Origin: Candidatus Dormiibacterota bacterium
Lineage (GTDB): Bacteria; Chloroflexota; Dormibacteria; Dormibacterales; Dormibacteraceae
DNA: 23,237 bases
Reading direction: 5' to 3'
Assembly (NCBI GenBank): GCA_003151665.1
Contig: PLYD01000087.1
Location: 1-23,237 of the forward strand
Made by a program: the position numbers and the translations under genes. Shown here piece by piece: positions 1 to 9,452 of this stretch. The first letter of the stretch is position 1. Each line of letters begins with the position of its first letter. The notes beneath the pieces were generated by a model, which searched no databases, was not told the DNA's origin, and saw nothing but the letters and a program-made list of their open reading frames with translations.

Positions 1-1916
<1,916 letters not shown>

Positions 1917-1922
1917 CGACCT

Positions 1923-1928
1923 AGGTTA
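1923..1928 (-). promoter_or_regulatory. Candidate leaderless -10 box (TAACCT) for the glucosidase
   Basis: TAACCT fits TANNNT and ends six bases before the GTG start at 1916, so transcription could begin at or next to the start codon. The box overlaps the first base of the divergent debranching enzyme's ATG. No convincing -35 was seen. Confidence 0.35.
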
Positions 1929-3868
1929 TGCCGCGCGCACCCGCTCACACTTACTGCGTGAGATTCGGGCGCGCGCTTTGTGGCGATCTTGATGCTGCTT
2001 CCGAGCGCGAGTGGCTGGTGCCTGACGGGCTTGGGGGCTACGCCATGGGCACGGTCGGGGGGCTCCGCACGCGCCGCTATCACGGGCTGCTCATCGTCGC
2101 GACGCGTCCGCCCGCCGGCCGGATGCTCGGCCTGGCCGCAATCGACCCCATCCTGATCATCGGAGAGCGCCGAATTCCCCTCGCCGTACACGAATGGTCC
2201 TCGGGAGCGATCGACCCGAACGGCCACATCCACCTCGAAAGCTTCGAGCTGGTGGAGGGACTGCCTCGTTGGCGGTGGACCTTCGGCGACGTTGCCATCG
2301 AGCGCGAGATCGCCATGGACCACGGGCGCGCTTCTGTTGCCATCATCCACCGCGTTCTCAGGGCGCCCGGCCCCCTCTCCCTCGAGCTGCACCCTCTGTG
2401 CACCTGGCGCGATGTACATGGCGAGCGTTTCGCCAATGGCGCGCCAGCCGTCGACATCGCCGCGGATGGCTTCCTCTTCGAGGATGCGTACCGGGTGGCG
2501 GGCGCGGGCTACGTGGCGGGCGGCGAGTGGTATCGAGGCGTCCATTACCGGGTCGAGGCCGAGCGTGGATTGGGCGCCACCGAAGACCTGTGGCACGCCG
2601 GCCACTTCGCCGTCCAGCTCGAGCCGGGTGAGGCCCACGAGCTGGTTGCCTGGGCCGGCGCACCCGGCATCCCTCCGCGCCGCCCGGCAGCGATCTTTGC
2701 CAAGGCCAGGCACCGCTCCGGAGCCGTCATCGCGACCGCGCACGCGGTTGACGAGGTCGATCGCTTGCTCGCGGTGGCGGCCGATCAATTCATCGTCGAG
2801 GGGCCGACGGTAGTAGCGGGATACCCATGGTTTGGCGAGTGGTCGCGCGACACTATGACCTCGTACGAGGGCTTGTTTCTCAACACTGGCCGGCACGAGG
2901 AGGGCCGCAAGCTCCTGCTTCGCGCAGCGCAAACGTTGTCTGAAGGAATGCTCGCCAACACCAGCGACACCGGCGAGCCCGAGTACAACAGCGCCGACGC
3001 CACGCTGTGGTTCCTGCACGCGGTCGGCCGCCACGTGCAACTGACGGGCGACCACGAACTCGCCGCAGAGCTGTCGGCTGCCATGCGAGACGTGATCGAA
3101 CATCACCTCGCGGGGACCCGTTACGGGATCAAGGTCGATCCCACCGACTCCCTTCTGCGCCAGGGCGCCGACGGTTTCGCGCTGACCTGGATGGACGCTC
3201 GTGTCGATGGCCGGCCGGTGACGCAGAGAGCGGGCAAAGCCGTCGAGATCAACGCTCTCTGGATCAATGCGCTGGCCACGGTCGCTACGCTGGAGGAAAG
3301 GCTCAAGCACGACACCACCGATCTGCGCCGGCTCGCACAGCTGGCTCGCGAATCCTTCAAGCATCACTTCCTCAGCCCGTCCGGATGCGCCGACGTCGTC
3401 GACCCCGACAACCTCCAGGTGCGACCCAACTGCCTGCTGGCGATCTCTCTCCCCCATGCCCCGCTGCTGGAACCGAGCGTGGTACGAATTGCGGGCGCCG
3501 AGCTGCTGACCTCGCTCGGCCTTCGCTCGCTGAGCCCCTCCGACCCCGCCTACCGCGGGCTGCACAGGGGCGGCGTCAGCGCACGGGACGCGGCATACCA
3601 CGAGGGCACCGTCTGGCCGTGGCTGATCGGGCCTTACGTCGAAGCCGCGCTGAGGACCGGCATCCAGGTCACCGGAGTCTTGGACGGGCTCGAACAGCAT
3701 CTGTGGGAATGGGGGTTGGGCTCGGTCTCGGAGACTGCCGACGGCGACGCACCACACCGTGCAACCGGATGCCCGATGCAAGCCTGGTCGGTGGCGGAGG
3801 TGATCAGGGCGCGCCGGATGCTGCGAACCCGCGCCGCCACCACGAGACAACTCGCACCGGCGCCTTGA
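1928..3868 (+). CDS. Glycogen debranching enzyme (amylo-alpha-1,6-glucosidase type, GH133-like)
   Basis: The 646-residue product should hydrolyse alpha-1,6 branch points of glycogen-like glucans in the cytoplasm. The N-terminal domain, about residues 1-270, carries EWLVPDGLGGYAMGTVGG and TRRYHGLLI, typical of the bacterial/archaeal debranching N-terminal domain. The C-terminal (alpha/alpha)6 domain carries GYPWFGEWSRDTMTSYEGLF near residue 297, EYNSADATLWFLHAV near 350 and GTVWPWLIGPY near 560. The acidic residues in the first two blocks are likely catalytic. Length is normal for the family. The ATG at 1928 sits 11 bases from the divergent glucosidase GTG, and CCTAGG at 1920-1925 gives a weak AGG to both genes. 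The stop overlaps the TTG of the next gene as TTGA, suggesting translational coupling. Confidence 0.93.
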   Translation: MPRAPAHTYCVRFGRALCGDLDAASEREWLVPDGLGGYAMGTVGGLRTRRYHGLLIVATRPPAGRMLGLAAIDPILIIGERRIPLAVHEWSSGAIDPNGHIHLESFELVEGLPRWRWTFGDVAIEREIAMDHGRASVAIIHRVLRAPGPLSLELHPLCTWRDVHGERFANGAPAVDIAADGFLFEDAYRVAGAGYVAGGEWYRGVHYRVEAERGLGATEDLWHAGHFAVQLEPGEAHELVAWAGAPGIPPRRPAAIFAKARHRSGAVIATAHAVDEVDRLLAVAADQFIVEGPTVVAGYPWFGEWSRDTMTSYEGLFLNTGRHEEGRKLLLRAAQTLSEGMLANTSDTGEPEYNSADATLWFLHAVGRHVQLTGDHELAAELSAAMRDVIEHHLAGTRYGIKVDPTDSLLRQGADGFALTWMDARVDGRPVTQRAGKAVEINALWINALATVATLEERLKHDTTDLRRLAQLARESFKHHFLSPSGCADVVDPDNLQVRPNCLLAISLPHAPLLEPSVVRIAGAELLTSLGLRSLSPSDPAYRGLHRGGVSARDAAYHEGTVWPWLIGPYVEAALRTGIQVTGVLDGLEQHLWEWGLGSVSETADGDAPHRATGCPMQAWSVAEVIRARRMLRTRAATTRQLAPAP

Positions 3869-4689
3869 GGATCGTCTCGCTGCTGCCAAGCGCCACCGAG
3901 ACCCTGTTCGCACTGGGGCTCGGGAGCCAGATCGTGGCGGTGACGCACGAGTGCGACTACCCCGGCGAGGCCGCATCGCTTCCGATCGTCACTCGATCGA
4001 CGCTCGGTCTCGGGGACAAGGACAGTGGCGGCATCGAGGCCGCCGTGTCGCTCGCGGCGGCGCAGGGCCGTTCTCTTTATGAGATCGACACCGAGGCGAT
4101 ACGAGATCTGCACCCCGACCTCGTGATCGCGCAGGACGTGTGTCGGGTTTGTGCGGTGTCCGCCGACCAGGTGGCAGAGGACCTGGTCGGGATACCGATG
4201 ATCCGCCAGCACCCCCACTCGCTGGCCGACGTGCTCGCCGACATCGAGGAGGTCGCAGCGGCGTGCGGTGGCGATGCGGCGCCGCTCATGACCGGCCTGC
4301 GCTCTCGTCTTGATGCTGCCTCTCGCGCTGCGCACCGCCACGGATCGGTTCGCGGGGTGTTCCTCGAGTGGATCGACCCGCCATACCGAGCGGGTCACTG
4401 GACGCCAGATTTGCTCACATTGGCGGGAATCGGGGATCCGCTGGCGCGCGCGGGCGTCCCTTCCATCGCGTTATCGTGGGCCGACGTGGTCGCTGCTCAC
4501 CCTGAGCTGCTGATCCTGGCGCCGTGCGGCTTCAACCGCGTTCGGGCGCTAGAGGAAGCGGCGCTGGTTCAAACCAACATCAACGCAGTGGGCGCCGCCC
4601 GCGTTGTCGTACTGGATGGATCTGCCTATTTCAACCGCCCGGGACCCCGGCTCGTCGACTCGCTGGAGCAACTTGTCGCGAACCGGTGA
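3865..4689 (+). CDS. Cobalamin-binding periplasmic-binding-fold protein (BtuF-like)
   Basis: The 274-residue protein has the helical-backbone substrate-binding fold of BtuF-type proteins. It starts with MRIVSLLPSATETLFALG and contains THECDYP, VIAQDVCRVCAV (about residues 88-99), FLEWIDPPYRAGHW (about 166-179) and ELLILAPCGFN (about 213-223), all typical of proteins annotated as cobalamin-binding. No signal peptide or lipobox is visible, which is usual for this branch, and no BtuCD permease or ATPase is nearby, so a cytoplasmic or regulatory role is possible. The TTG start is inferred from the family N-terminus and the four-base TTGA overlap with the debranching enzyme. An ATG upstream in the same frame would add a long unrelated extension. 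Confidence 0.85.
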   Translation: MRIVSLLPSATETLFALGLGSQIVAVTHECDYPGEAASLPIVTRSTLGLGDKDSGGIEAAVSLAAAQGRSLYEIDTEAIRDLHPDLVIAQDVCRVCAVSADQVAEDLVGIPMIRQHPHSLADVLADIEEVAAACGGDAAPLMTGLRSRLDAASRAAHRHGSVRGVFLEWIDPPYRAGHWTPDLLTLAGIGDPLARAGVPSIALSWADVVAAHPELLILAPCGFNRVRALEEAALVQTNINAVGAARVVVLDGSAYFNRPGPRLVDSLEQLVANR

Positions 4690-5269
4690 GGTTCGTCTGG
4701 CGAGCTCACAGAGCTCGGCCGATGCGGGGTATCGCCCAGGGGTCAAGGAGGATTTCGACCGCCTGTACCGCGCTACGTATCAGCGCGTCTTCGCCTCGCT
4801 CGTGCTGATCCTGCGCAGTCCCACCGCTGCGGAGGACGCCGCTCAAGAGGGCTACCTGCGTGCGTTCAAGGCCTGGAAGAGCTGGAAGCAGGAGGCGCCG
4901 GCGGAGGCCTGGCTTTACCGGATCGCGCTGAATGTCGCGTTCACGCACCGGCGGCGCGAGCGGCTGTACGAGATCGGCGAGGTCATCCGGCGCCTCGGCC
5001 GCCCTAAAGAGACGGATCCGATCGCCATGATGCAGTCGGACCTGATACGAGAGCTGAAGGCACTGCCGCCCAAGCAATCCGCCGCCCTCGTACTTCGCCA
5101 CCTGCACGGCTTCACCAACCGAGAGATCGCAGCGGCGATAGGGATTCCTGAGCGGACAGTCGCGTCGCGCCTGGCCGCGGCCAAAGCGCAGCTTCGTGTC
5201 CGACTCGGCGACCGCTTCGAAGCAGGAATGGGTACTTCGGAAGGCTCGACAGTCTCTTTCGACAAATGA
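4673..5269 (+). CDS. ECF-type RNA polymerase sigma factor
   Basis: The 198-residue product matches sigma-70 family ECF factors. Region 2 is DFDRLYRATYQRVFASLVLI through AEDAAQEGYLRAFKAW and WLYRIALNVAFTHRRR. Region 4 is LKALPPKQSAALVLRHLHGF, then TNREIAAAIGIPERTVASRL, a clear helix-turn-helix. The TTG at 4673 is preferred because GGAG lies four bases upstream; it overlaps the preceding gene by 17 bases. TTG 4604 or ATG 4616 would give longer versions starting well inside that gene. The stop overlaps the next gene's ATG as ATGA, typical of a sigma/anti-sigma pair. Which promoters it recognises cannot be read here. Confidence 0.88.
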   Translation: MSRTGEVRLASSQSSADAGYRPGVKEDFDRLYRATYQRVFASLVLILRSPTAAEDAAQEGYLRAFKAWKSWKQEAPAEAWLYRIALNVAFTHRRRERLYEIGEVIRRLGRPKETDPIAMMQSDLIRELKALPPKQSAALVLRHLHGFTNREIAAAIGIPERTVASRLAAAKAQLRVRLGDRFEAGMGTSEGSTVSFDK

Positions 5270-5793
5270 GCGCTCCCGGCGACCCAGGTTTTGACCACTG
5301 GCTGGACTCGCAGCTCCAGCAGCACGCCTCCGCGAACACTGGCCCAAGCCCGCTGCCGGCGCAGGCGCAGTACCACGCGGTCTACCTCCAGGGTGGCGCC
5401 CATCTATCGCTCCTCGCCAAGATCGCCGCGGCGCTCATGACTAAAGCCGCCATCGGCGTTGCGGCCGGCGCGCTGGTTGTCGCCGCTGCCGGCGCCGGCG
5501 AGTCAGTGGTCACCGGTAGCTTCAACCCGAGCGATTGGGGAAAGCAGGTCGTCAAGCAGGTCAATGACTGCAAAACGGCGCTCACGCCTGGCTCACACGG
5601 CATCGGCGACTGCGTCAGCTCCTTTGCCTCCCAGCACGGACAAGACGCAAGCGCTCAGCACCGAGCCACTCCAACTCCTGGTCATGGCGATCACACGCCT
5701 GGCCCGCCGCCCGGCAAGGGCAAACCCACTCCGCATCCACACCCGGTTACGCCGGCCCAAGCCCATCCGACCCCATCCGCAAAAAAGAAATGA
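5266..5793 (+). CDS. Probable membrane-anchored anti-sigma factor or sigma-linked membrane protein
   Basis: The 175-residue protein overlaps the ECF sigma gene by four bases, so it is very likely its partner. It has a short soluble N-terminus (about residues 1-45), one strong hydrophobic segment around residues 48-78 (LLAKIAAALMTKAAIGVAAG onward), and an extracytoplasmic tail rich in Pro, His, Lys and Thr ending in KKK. Two cysteines lie in the tail, around residues 103 and 119. No zinc-binding anti-sigma HxxxCxxC motif is present, so the anti-sigma role rests on position and topology alone. The low-complexity tail resembles wall-spanning or sensor tails. Confidence 0.6.
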   Translation: MSAPGDPGFDHWLDSQLQQHASANTGPSPLPAQAQYHAVYLQGGAHLSLLAKIAAALMTKAAIGVAAGALVVAAAGAGESVVTGSFNPSDWGKQVVKQVNDCKTALTPGSHGIGDCVSSFASQHGQDASAQHRATPTPGHGDHTPGPPPGKGKPTPHPHPVTPAQAHPTPSAKKK

Positions 5794-5825
5794 CTAGCGC
5801 AACGCCTGCTCGCGCCTCGCGGGCA

Positions 5826-5834
5826 AAGGAGGTG
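5826..5834 (+). promoter_or_regulatory. Strong Shine-Dalgarno of the Flp pilin gene
   Basis: AAGGAGGTG ends eight bases before the ATG at 5843. It is one of the best ribosome binding sites in the window and supports the very short downstream ORF as a real, well-translated gene. Confidence 0.75.
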
Positions 5835-5842
5835 AAGGTCAA

Positions 5843-6007
5843 ATGACTTGGCGAGCCCTAAGCCGCGCCCGGAAACAGCAAGGCCAGGGAATGGTTGAGT
5901 ACGCGCTGATTCTGGTTCTCGTTTCTATCGTCGTTATCGTGATTCTTTTGACTATGGGTAACCAGATCTTGAACGTGTTCTCAAACGTCGTCGCCGCCCT
6001 CGGCTAG
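5843..6007 (+). CDS. Flp/Fap-type type IVb pilin, 54 residues
   Basis: I translated this small ORF by hand. It encodes a 54-residue protein with a basic leader (MTWRALSRARKQQG), the motif GQGMVEYALILVLVSIVVIV and a short C-terminal tail NQILNVFSNVVAALG. This is the Flp pilin pattern. Cleavage after Gly14 by a TadV-like prepilin peptidase would leave Glu at position +5 of the mature pilin, followed by Tyr, as in Flp pilins. The hydrophobic helix would form the filament core. It follows the ECF sigma pair with a perfect-looking Shine-Dalgarno, so the pilin may belong to that regulon. No tad secretion genes are in the window, so the assembly machinery must lie elsewhere. Confidence 0.87.
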   Translation: MTWRALSRARKQQGQGMVEYALILVLVSIVVIVILLTMGNQILNVFSNVVAALG

Positions 6008-6040
6008 CACGACACTCAACCGTTAACAAGCGCGTTAGTA

Positions 6041-6068
6041 GCCCCGCCTGGCCCCCGCCGGGCGGGGC
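6041..6068 (+). terminator. GC-rich hairpin after the pilin gene
   Basis: GCCCCGCC at 6041-6048 pairs perfectly with GGCGGGGC at 6061-6068 around a 12-base loop, 34 bases after the pilin stop. No U-tract follows (CCCCCC instead), so it may be a pause or mRNA 3'-end stabiliser rather than a classic intrinsic terminator. Confidence 0.5.
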
Positions 6069-6115
6069 CCCCCAAGCCGCGGGAGCGCGGCGAACACCGC
6101 AGAATTTCAACCGTA

Positions 6116-7300
6116 GTGAATCCCCCGGCAACGCGCCCCTCGCTGCCGCCCCTATGGCTGGCCATCGCCGCTGTCATCGCCGGTTGGGCTGCGCTCTATG
6201 ACATAGCCACCTGGGTCATCCTTTTTATCAGGCAACCGGTCCACCCGGACTTCAGGATCTTTTACGTCGCCGCGGAGGCAGGCCTCCGTTACGGGTGGGC
6301 AAGCATCTACGACCTGCAGACCCTGCGCGCGCTGTCCGCGTCGTTCCCCGCCGGCCAGAACGACATCAATCCCGCCCTGCCCTTCATCAACCCGCCGGTT
6401 TTTGCCTGGTTGATCGCACCGCTGACCGCCCTTCCGCTACCGGTGGCCTATGCCATCTGGAGCGCCATCTCGCTCGCCGCCCTGCTCTGGGCATGGCACA
6501 TCGCCGCACCGTACTCTGGCCTTAGGAAAATCGCCCTGCTACTGGCGGCGCTCGCGTTGTGGCCGGTGCTGGACGCCTTCTACTTCGGCCAGCCTTCGCT
6601 GGTCATCGTGGGATTGCTCGCCACCGCGTGGTGGCTTTGCTCCAAGGACCGACCGCTAGCCGCCGGTGCTGCGCTGGCGCTGGCGACAGCGCTCAAGCCG
6701 CACACGGTGATCCTGGTCCCGCTGGCCCTGGCGGTCAGCGGGCGCTTCCGGCCATTCCTGAGTTGGGCTGCTGTCTGCACCCTGCTCGCGATCGCATGCG
6801 TGATCGCGCTCGGGCCATCGGGTCTCAACAACGCGCTGCAGACGCTGGAGTACGGGCAGACCGACACCGGCCAGGCCCACTACACGCTCGCCTACATTTT
6901 CGGCACGGGCCCTATGGCTTACGCCCTGGAAGGTCTTCAAGGAATCGCGGCGCTTGTGATCGCTTGGCGCCGGCGAGCCGATCTGAACGTGGTCTTTGCA
7001 CTTGGTCTCCTCGGCTCGCTCGTCTTCGCCTTTCACCTTCATCAATACGACTACGCGGCCCTCATCCTCGCCGCCTGGTTGGTCCTGCGAGCCGGACCGG
7101 CGCTGTGGCACCGGCTCTGGTTGTTGCTAGGCGTCGCGACCATGCAGACGATCAGCCTTGGAAACCCACTGCCTCAGCTCGCGTGGGACTTCGGCTGGCT
7201 GGTCATCCTGGGCCTTGGCGCATTCACTGCAGACAACGAGCCGGACGCGGCGAACCCCAGGTCCGATTCGCTTTCACCCGGCCCTGGGGTGCGCGCCTAA
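6116..7300 (+). CDS. GT87-type (DUF2029) integral membrane glycosyltransferase
   Basis: The 394-residue protein has about ten hydrophobic segments and the family's early motif HPDFRIFYVAAEAGL (about residues 43-57) followed by ASIYD. The Asp in DFRIFY is the likely catalytic or metal-linked residue in the first extracytoplasmic loop. ALATALKPHTVILVPLALA (about residue 188 on) and FHLHQYDYAALIL further on also fit polyprenol-phosphate-sugar-dependent GT-C enzymes such as the mycobacterial PimE/AftC-like families. The acceptor glycan is unknown. The GTG start follows a poor ribosome site. The gene converges with the cation-efflux gene and the two stop codons overlap. Confidence 0.78.
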   Translation: MNPPATRPSLPPLWLAIAAVIAGWAALYDIATWVILFIRQPVHPDFRIFYVAAEAGLRYGWASIYDLQTLRALSASFPAGQNDINPALPFINPPVFAWLIAPLTALPLPVAYAIWSAISLAALLWAWHIAAPYSGLRKIALLLAALALWPVLDAFYFGQPSLVIVGLLATAWWLCSKDRPLAAGAALALATALKPHTVILVPLALAVSGRFRPFLSWAAVCTLLAIACVIALGPSGLNNALQTLEYGQTDTGQAHYTLAYIFGTGPMAYALEGLQGIAALVIAWRRRADLNVVFALGLLGSLVFAFHLHQYDYAALILAAWLVLRAGPALWHRLWLLLGVATMQTISLGNPLPQLAWDFGWLVILGLGAFTADNEPDAANPRSDSLSPGPGVRA

Positions 7301-7917
7301 GTCCGGCCTGCTTCGATCGCCTCTCGGGCCTCGCCTCTGATCCACCAGACCAACGCAATCGCTGCCAAAGGATCGGCCCACCACAGTCCAAACAGCTGGT
7401 TCATGACCAATCCGGCCAGCGCCACTGCCGCCAGGTAAAGACAGACCACGCTGCACGCAGCATCGCCTCGAAGCGCCGGACTTCCAAGGCGCTCGGCCAA
7501 TGCAAGCCGCCAGCGCCACAGCGCGGCCATGATTCCAAGCGACGCCACGGTGAGTGCGATGCCGACTGGCGACCGTTGCGGCTCGATTCGCAAAACCAAC
7601 GAGACAAGGGCCGAAAGCAGGATGTAGGCGACCAGGGCGTAAAGCGCATACCCGACCAGCCGGCTCGCGCGCCGCTCCCCGCCGGAGAGCGAGCCACGTT
7701 CCTCGGATTCAGACCTTTGAATCAAGCGGTGCAACACAACTGCTGACGAAAAGAGCTCCACACCGCTATCGACGCCGAAGGCTGTGAGCGCCACGGAACG
7801 CGCGACGATGCCTGCAGTAATTGCGACCGACGCCTCGACCACCATCCAGCCAACCGTGAGGACCTGTGCCAGGCGCGCCTCTTGTAGAACCGTCAGACGC
7901 GCGGTCGCTGTGGCCAT
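7297..7917 (-). CDS. Small cation-efflux (CDF-like) transporter, no C-terminal domain
   Basis: The 206-residue membrane protein has about six hydrophobic segments and resembles short proteins annotated as cation transporters in the cation diffusion facilitator superfamily. Visible family-like blocks are [20 protein letters not shown] (about residues 44-63), with Asp and Glu in the second transmembrane region, and [20 protein letters not shown] followed by [14 protein letters not shown] near the C-terminus. The usual cytoplasmic CTD is absent. The metal cannot be told from the sequence. No Shine-Dalgarno precedes the ATG, but TATCAT lies six bases upstream, suggesting a leaderless mRNA. Confidence 0.75.
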   Translation of the reverse strand: MATATARLTVLQEARLAQVLTVGWMVVEASVAITAGIVARSVALTAFGVDSGVELFSSAVVLHRLIQRSESEERGSLSGGERRASRLVGYALYALVAYILLSALVSLVLRIEPQRSPVGIALTVASLGIMAALWRWRLALAERLGSPALRGDAACSVVCLYLAAVALAGLVMNQLFGLWWADPLAAIALVWWIRGEAREAIEAGRT

Positions 7918-7923
7918 GTGAAA

Positions 7924-7929
7924 ATGATA
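7924..7929 (-). promoter_or_regulatory. Candidate leaderless -10 box (TATCAT) for the cation-efflux gene
   Basis: TATCAT on the minus strand ends six bases before the ATG at 7917. No ribosome site intervenes, so the transcript would start at or next to the AUG. No good -35 was seen. Confidence 0.4.
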
Positions 7930-8034
7930 GAAATCGGCACCATCGGGCGTGAGCGGCCATCGGTCACAATGAGAAAGGTCGAGCGCCGATCGCCTCGACG
8001 CCGGCTGCGATACCTGACTGCGAATGGAGGGAGC

Positions 8035-9150
8035 ATGACGACGCTACGTCTACTGGTGGGAACCCATAAAGGGGCCTTCATCCTGACGTCCGACGAGCGG
8101 CGAAAAGATTGGAAGATCGAGGGGCCGCATTTCGCGGGATGGGACGTCTATCACGTCAACGGCTCCCCGGCCGAGCCCAACAGGCTCTACGCCTCGACAT
8201 CGCGCGGCTGGTTCGGACAGGTGATCCAGCGGTCCGACGACGGTGGCGCAACCTGGCAGCCGATCGGCAACGAATTCCACTACGACGGGACACTCGGCAC
8301 TCACAAGTGGTACGACAACACCGATCACCCTTGGGACTTCTTGCGGGTCTGGCACCTCGAACCGTCGCTTACGGACCCTGACACTGTCTATGCAGGGGTC
8401 GAGGACGCGGCGCTGTTCAAGTCAACCGACGCCGGTACCTCATGGGAAGAGCTGCCAAGCCTGCGGACGCACAAAACCGCCCCTTCCTGGGCGCCGGGCG
8501 CTGGCGGCCTTTGCCTGCATACGATCATCCTGGATCCGACGAACCCGGAACGGATCATCACCGCCATCTCGTCCGCCGGTTCGTTTCGCAGCGACGACAG
8601 CGGCAAGTCCTGGACTCCGATCAACCATGGTTTGAGGTCGTCGCACATCCCGGACCCGGACGCGGAGATCGGTCATTGCGTCCACCACCTGGCCATGCAC
8701 CCGAGCCGCCCGAATACGCTGTTCATGCAGAAGCACTGGGACGTGATGCGGACCGATGACGCCGGCGACACATGGCACGAGGTCAGCGGCAACCTGCCCA
8801 CCGACTTTGGTTTCGCCATCGACGTTCACGCGCATGAGCCGGAAACCATTTACGTGGTGCCGATCACCAGCGATTCGGACCATTTCGTTCCTGACGGCAA
8901 GCTGCGCGTGTATCGCAGCCGCACCGGAGGTAACGAGTGGGAGCCCCTCACCAAGGGCCTGCCTCAAAAGGATTGCTATGTGAACGTGCTCAGGGACGCG
9001 ATGGCGGTCGACGAGGCCGAGTCGTGCGGCGTGTACTTCGGGACCACCGGCGGACAGGTGTACGCGTCCGCCGATAGCGGTGATAGCTGGACGGCGATCG
9101 CGAGAGACCTGCCTGCGGTGCTGTCGGTGGAGGTGCAGACGCTGGCTTGA
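8035..9150 (+). CDS. BNR/Asp-box beta-propeller protein (sialidase/Vps10-like fold)
   Basis: The 371-residue protein contains at least five Asp-box motifs: [32 protein letters not shown] and SADSGDSW, plus a weaker SRTGGNEW. They are spread along the chain, giving a six- or seven-bladed propeller. It begins [20 protein letters not shown] with no signal peptide, so it is predicted cytoplasmic. Similar proteins are annotated as exo-alpha-sialidase or WD40/YVTN/BNR-repeat proteins, but no sialidase arginine triad or FRIP motif is evident, so enzymatic activity is not supported. The ATG at 8035 has GGAGG four bases upstream; longer in-frame starts lack this. The stop overlaps the TTG of the MoaD-like gene (TTGA), so the two are translationally coupled. 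Confidence 0.82.
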   Translation: MTTLRLLVGTHKGAFILTSDERRKDWKIEGPHFAGWDVYHVNGSPAEPNRLYASTSRGWFGQVIQRSDDGGATWQPIGNEFHYDGTLGTHKWYDNTDHPWDFLRVWHLEPSLTDPDTVYAGVEDAALFKSTDAGTSWEELPSLRTHKTAPSWAPGAGGLCLHTIILDPTNPERIITAISSAGSFRSDDSGKSWTPINHGLRSSHIPDPDAEIGHCVHHLAMHPSRPNTLFMQKHWDVMRTDDAGDTWHEVSGNLPTDFGFAIDVHAHEPETIYVVPITSDSDHFVPDGKLRVYRSRTGGNEWEPLTKGLPQKDCYVNVLRDAMAVDEAESCGVYFGTTGGQVYASADSGDSWTAIARDLPAVLSVEVQTLA

Positions 9151-9443
9151 TCCGGGTCGAGCTGCCGTCAAACCTGCGTACTCTGGCCGGCGTGGGCCGC
9201 GAGGTGCAGCTCCAGGTCGATGGCGCGGTCACGCAACGCTCGGTCATCGATGCGCTCGAGGCGAAGTACCCAGCGCTGCGCGGAACGGTGCGCGACACGC
9301 GCACCAAGAAGCGGCGGGCGATGCTGCGGTTCTTTGCCTGCGAGGAGGACCTTTCCGACGAGCCGCTTGACGCCCCTCTGCCCGAGCCGGTCGCGTCGGG
9401 TAAAGAGGCTTATTTGATAGTGGGCGCGATAGCCGGCGGCTGA
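9147..9443 (+). CDS. MoaD/ThiS-family ubiquitin-fold protein
   Basis: The 98-residue protein begins with a beta strand [20 protein letters not shown], has the alpha-helical block [18 protein letters not shown], and ends in LIVGAIAGG, with the C-terminal Gly-Gly that MoaD, ThiS and archaeal SAMP proteins need for adenylation and thiocarboxylate formation. It could donate sulfur for molybdopterin or another cofactor, or act as a protein modifier. No MoaE, MoeB-like activating enzyme or other Moa gene is nearby. It starts at TTG in a four-base overlap with the propeller gene, and a molybdopterin oxidoreductase converges ten bases downstream. A specific sulfur-carrier role is inferred, not shown. 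Confidence 0.82.
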   Translation: MIRVELPSNLRTLAGVGREVQLQVDGAVTQRSVIDALEAKYPALRGTVRDTRTKKRRAMLRFFACEEDLSDEPLDAPLPEPVASGKEAYLIVGAIAGG

Positions 9444-9452
9444 ACCCGGGTC

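Noticed and set aside
6559..7746. 395-codon plus-strand open frame across the GT87 gene and the cation-efflux gene
   Set aside because: It runs out of frame through one recognised gene and antisense through another; the product is Arg/Pro-rich without motifs.
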